This document shows, piece by piece, positions 7,310 to 8,426 of a stretch of 8,426 bases of DNA. The position numbers were made by a program, and so were the translations under genes. This stretch comes from JANQLC01 sp036881805. GTDB taxonomy: Bacteria; Bacteroidota; Bacteroidia; Flavobacteriales; JANQLC01. The notes under the pieces were generated by a model, which had not been told where the DNA came from, did no database searches, and saw nothing but the letters and a program-made list of their open reading frames with translations. The number at the start of each line of letters is the position of its first letter. Within the stretch, counting starts at the first letter, position 1. Location: positions 1-8,426 of the forward strand of contig JBAJNK010000105.1 of assembly GCA_036881805.1 (NCBI GenBank), given 5' to 3'.

Positions 7310-8062
7310 CTAGGCGCTCGTGTCTGCTTTGACCCAGTCGTACCCCCGGGATTCCAATTCTAAGGCCAGCGCTTTGCCGCCCGACTTTAGGATTTTGCCC
7401 CCCACCATGACGTGGACAAAATCCGGTACGATGTAGTTGAGCAAGCGCTGGTAATGGGTGATGAGCAAAATCGAGTTGTCGGCCTGCCTCAAATGGTTTA
7501 CCCCGTCGGCCACAATGCGAAGCGCGTCGATATCCAAACCGGAATCGGTTTCGTCCAAAATGGCGAGCCGGGGTTCCAACATGGCCATTTGAAAGATCTC
7601 ATTTCGCTTTTTCTCGCCCCCCGAAAAGCCTTCATTTAAAGCACGGGAGAGAAATTTTCGGTCGATGTGGAGCAAATCAGCCCTTTCCCGAATCTTTTGC
7701 AGCATTTCTTTGGCGGGCATCTCTCGCTGCCCACGCGCCCGGTGCGTCTCGTTAATCGCGGTCTTGATAAAATTGGTCACGGTCACCCCCGGGATTTCAA
7801 TCGGGTATTGAAAGGAGAGAAAAATGCCCCGGTGCGCCCGTGCCTCAGGCGTCGCTCCGATAAGGCTTTCGCCTTCAAAAAGGATATTTCCCTCGCTGAT
7901 TTCAAAATCTTCGCGCCCAGCGATCACCGCCGATAGGGTGCTCTTTCCCGAGCCGTTTGGCCCCATAATCGCGTGGACCTCACCGGGATCAACCCTTAGG
8001 TCAATGCCTTTTAAAATGGTTTTGCCCCCGATTCCCGCATGTAAATTCTCTATGGTGAGCAT
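7310..8062 (-). CDS. sufC: SufC, ABC-type ATPase of the Fe-S cluster assembly complex
   Basis: SufC is the ATPase that drives conformational change in SufBC2D. All motifs are intact in the 250-residue product: Walker A G35-P-N-G-S-G-K-S-T, Q-loop F-Q85-Y-P, signature F-S-G-G-E at 146-150, then K-K-R-N-E, Walker B L-A-I-L-D-E-T-D-S-G-L-D ending near residue 177, and H-loop I-T-H203-Y-Q-R-L-L. The K-K-R-N-E-I-F-Q sequence after the signature is characteristic of SufC among ABC ATPases. I chose the ATG at 8062 because M-L-T-I-E-N-L-H is the usual SufC beginning; a GTG at 8101 would add 13 residues of no family character. Translation of sufD follows after 17 bases. In most Bacteroidota I know sufB lies directly upstream, but not here. 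Confidence 0.97.
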   Translation of the reverse strand: MLTIENLHAGIGGKTILKGIDLRVDPGEVHAIMGPNGSGKSTLSAVIAGREDFEISEGNILFEGESLIGATPEARAHRGIFLSFQYPIEIPGVTVTNFIKTAINETHRARGQREMPAKEMLQKIRERADLLHIDRKFLSRALNEGFSGGEKKRNEIFQMAMLEPRLAILDETDSGLDIDALRIVADGVNHLRQADNSILLITHYQRLLNYIVPDFVHVMVGGKILKSGGKALALELESRGYDWVKADTSA

Positions 8063-8261
8063 ATTGTCGTTCTGATTTATGGTAATTGGTCGCCTTTGCA
8101 CAGGTCAGTCGTCGATACCTACAGTTGTATTTCGTTTTCTATCGAGCATGCTGAGGCAATTGGCGTACAAAGGAACTAAATTCTGCCATATGTCCGCTAT
8201 ATCGCTTGCTCGTCATATCACGCATTGCATGTATTATCGATATGGTGTTGTGCGGTGATTT
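8063..8261. other. Region upstream of sufC with no intact gene
   Basis: This should contain the sufCD promoter, but I find no exact TAnnTTTG on the minus strand; TTCCTTTG, ending at about 8166, differs by one base. A minus-strand frame of 28 codons (8139-8225) is in phase with the gene remnant to the right and separated from it by a TAA, so it may be more of the same decayed gene. No part of SufB is visible in any frame. Confidence 0.4.
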
Positions 8262-8426
8262 TTAGCTCCTGTCGTCATTTATATACAAGCGTTCGCCGAG
8301 TTCATCTAAGGTTTCCCGTGTTACCTTCGTTGGATTTTTCGATTTGTATGGGCTTTTTCAAAGTAATAACTTTCCCATTCTTCAAATGTTTTGGGTCGAC
8401 ACGCCCGGATTAAAGCCATTACCGCG
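8262..8426 (-). pseudogene. Frameshifted gene remnant at the right edge
   Basis: On the minus strand a frame open from the window edge reads M-A-L-I-R-A-C-R-P-K-T-F-E-E-W-E-S-Y-Y-F-E-K-A and hits a TAA after about ten more residues. A different frame then continues in the same protein-like style, K-V-T-R-E-T-L-D-E-L-G-E-R-L-Y-I-N-D-D, to a stop at 8262-8264. Adding one A to the A5 run (T5 on the plus strand, 8335-8339) joins them into one reading. The P-K-T-F-E-E-W-E-x-Y-Y-F and L-D-E-L-G-E-R-L-Y pieces look like a real helical protein. They remind me faintly of MjaI-type restriction enzymes, but I cannot support that assignment. It is both frameshifted and cut by the window edge. Confidence 0.5.

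Noticed and set aside
8063..8101. GTG start at 8101 for sufC
   Set aside because: The extra 13 residues are not seen in SufC proteins, while the ATG at 8062 gives the usual N-terminus and length.
8225..8413. Plus-strand frame of 62 codons upstream of sufC
   Set aside because: It is opposite the minus-strand remnant, whose two frames look far more protein-like; the plus reading is rich in Cys and Phe with no motif.

Overview
The window looks like a chromosomal segment from a member of the Bacteroidota. Four things point that way: a heme-type TonB-dependent receptor followed directly by a HmuY-family lipoprotein, a DUF6607 protein (a family I know mainly from this phylum), a TAnnTTTG-type promoter in place of a sigma70 one, and starts without Shine-Dalgarno sequences. 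I cannot name the genus from sequence alone.

Layout from left to right: (1) bases 1-142 hold the N-terminus of a minus-strand lipoprotein that runs off the window. (2) Bases 143-611 hold no gene I can identify; one plus-strand frame is open to about 605 apart from one TGA. (3) Bases 612-1162, minus strand, are a broken gene: the C-terminal DUF5655 part of a longer protein, lacking its N-terminal domain and split by a one-base frameshift in a T5/A5 run. (4) Bases 1252-2091, minus strand, encode a DUF6607 protein that starts without a signal peptide. (5) An 84-base divergent intergenic region carries a good Bacteroidota-type promoter for the plus strand. (6) Bases 2176-4218 encode an outer-membrane heme receptor of the HmuR type. 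(7) Bases 4228-5868, nine bases downstream, encode a surface-type lipoprotein with a HmuY domain fused to a carbohydrate-binding-like jelly roll and a Calx-beta-like domain. (8) On the minus strand, converging on the heme operon, sufC (7310-8062) and sufD (5976-7292) encode two parts of the SufBC2D iron-sulfur cluster scaffold. (9) Upstream of sufC there is no sufB; instead there are about 200 empty bases and then another frameshifted gene remnant reaching the right edge.

The two intact modules both concern iron. The receptor and HmuY-like lipoprotein would capture heme at the cell surface and import it to the periplasm, and the divergent DUF6607 gene is probably a partner of unknown role. 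SufC and SufD take part in building iron-sulfur clusters in the cytoplasm. The flanking remnants and the missing sufB suggest a region that has been rearranged. The least ordinary object is the three-domain HmuY protein, more than twice the length of the classical single-domain hemophore.
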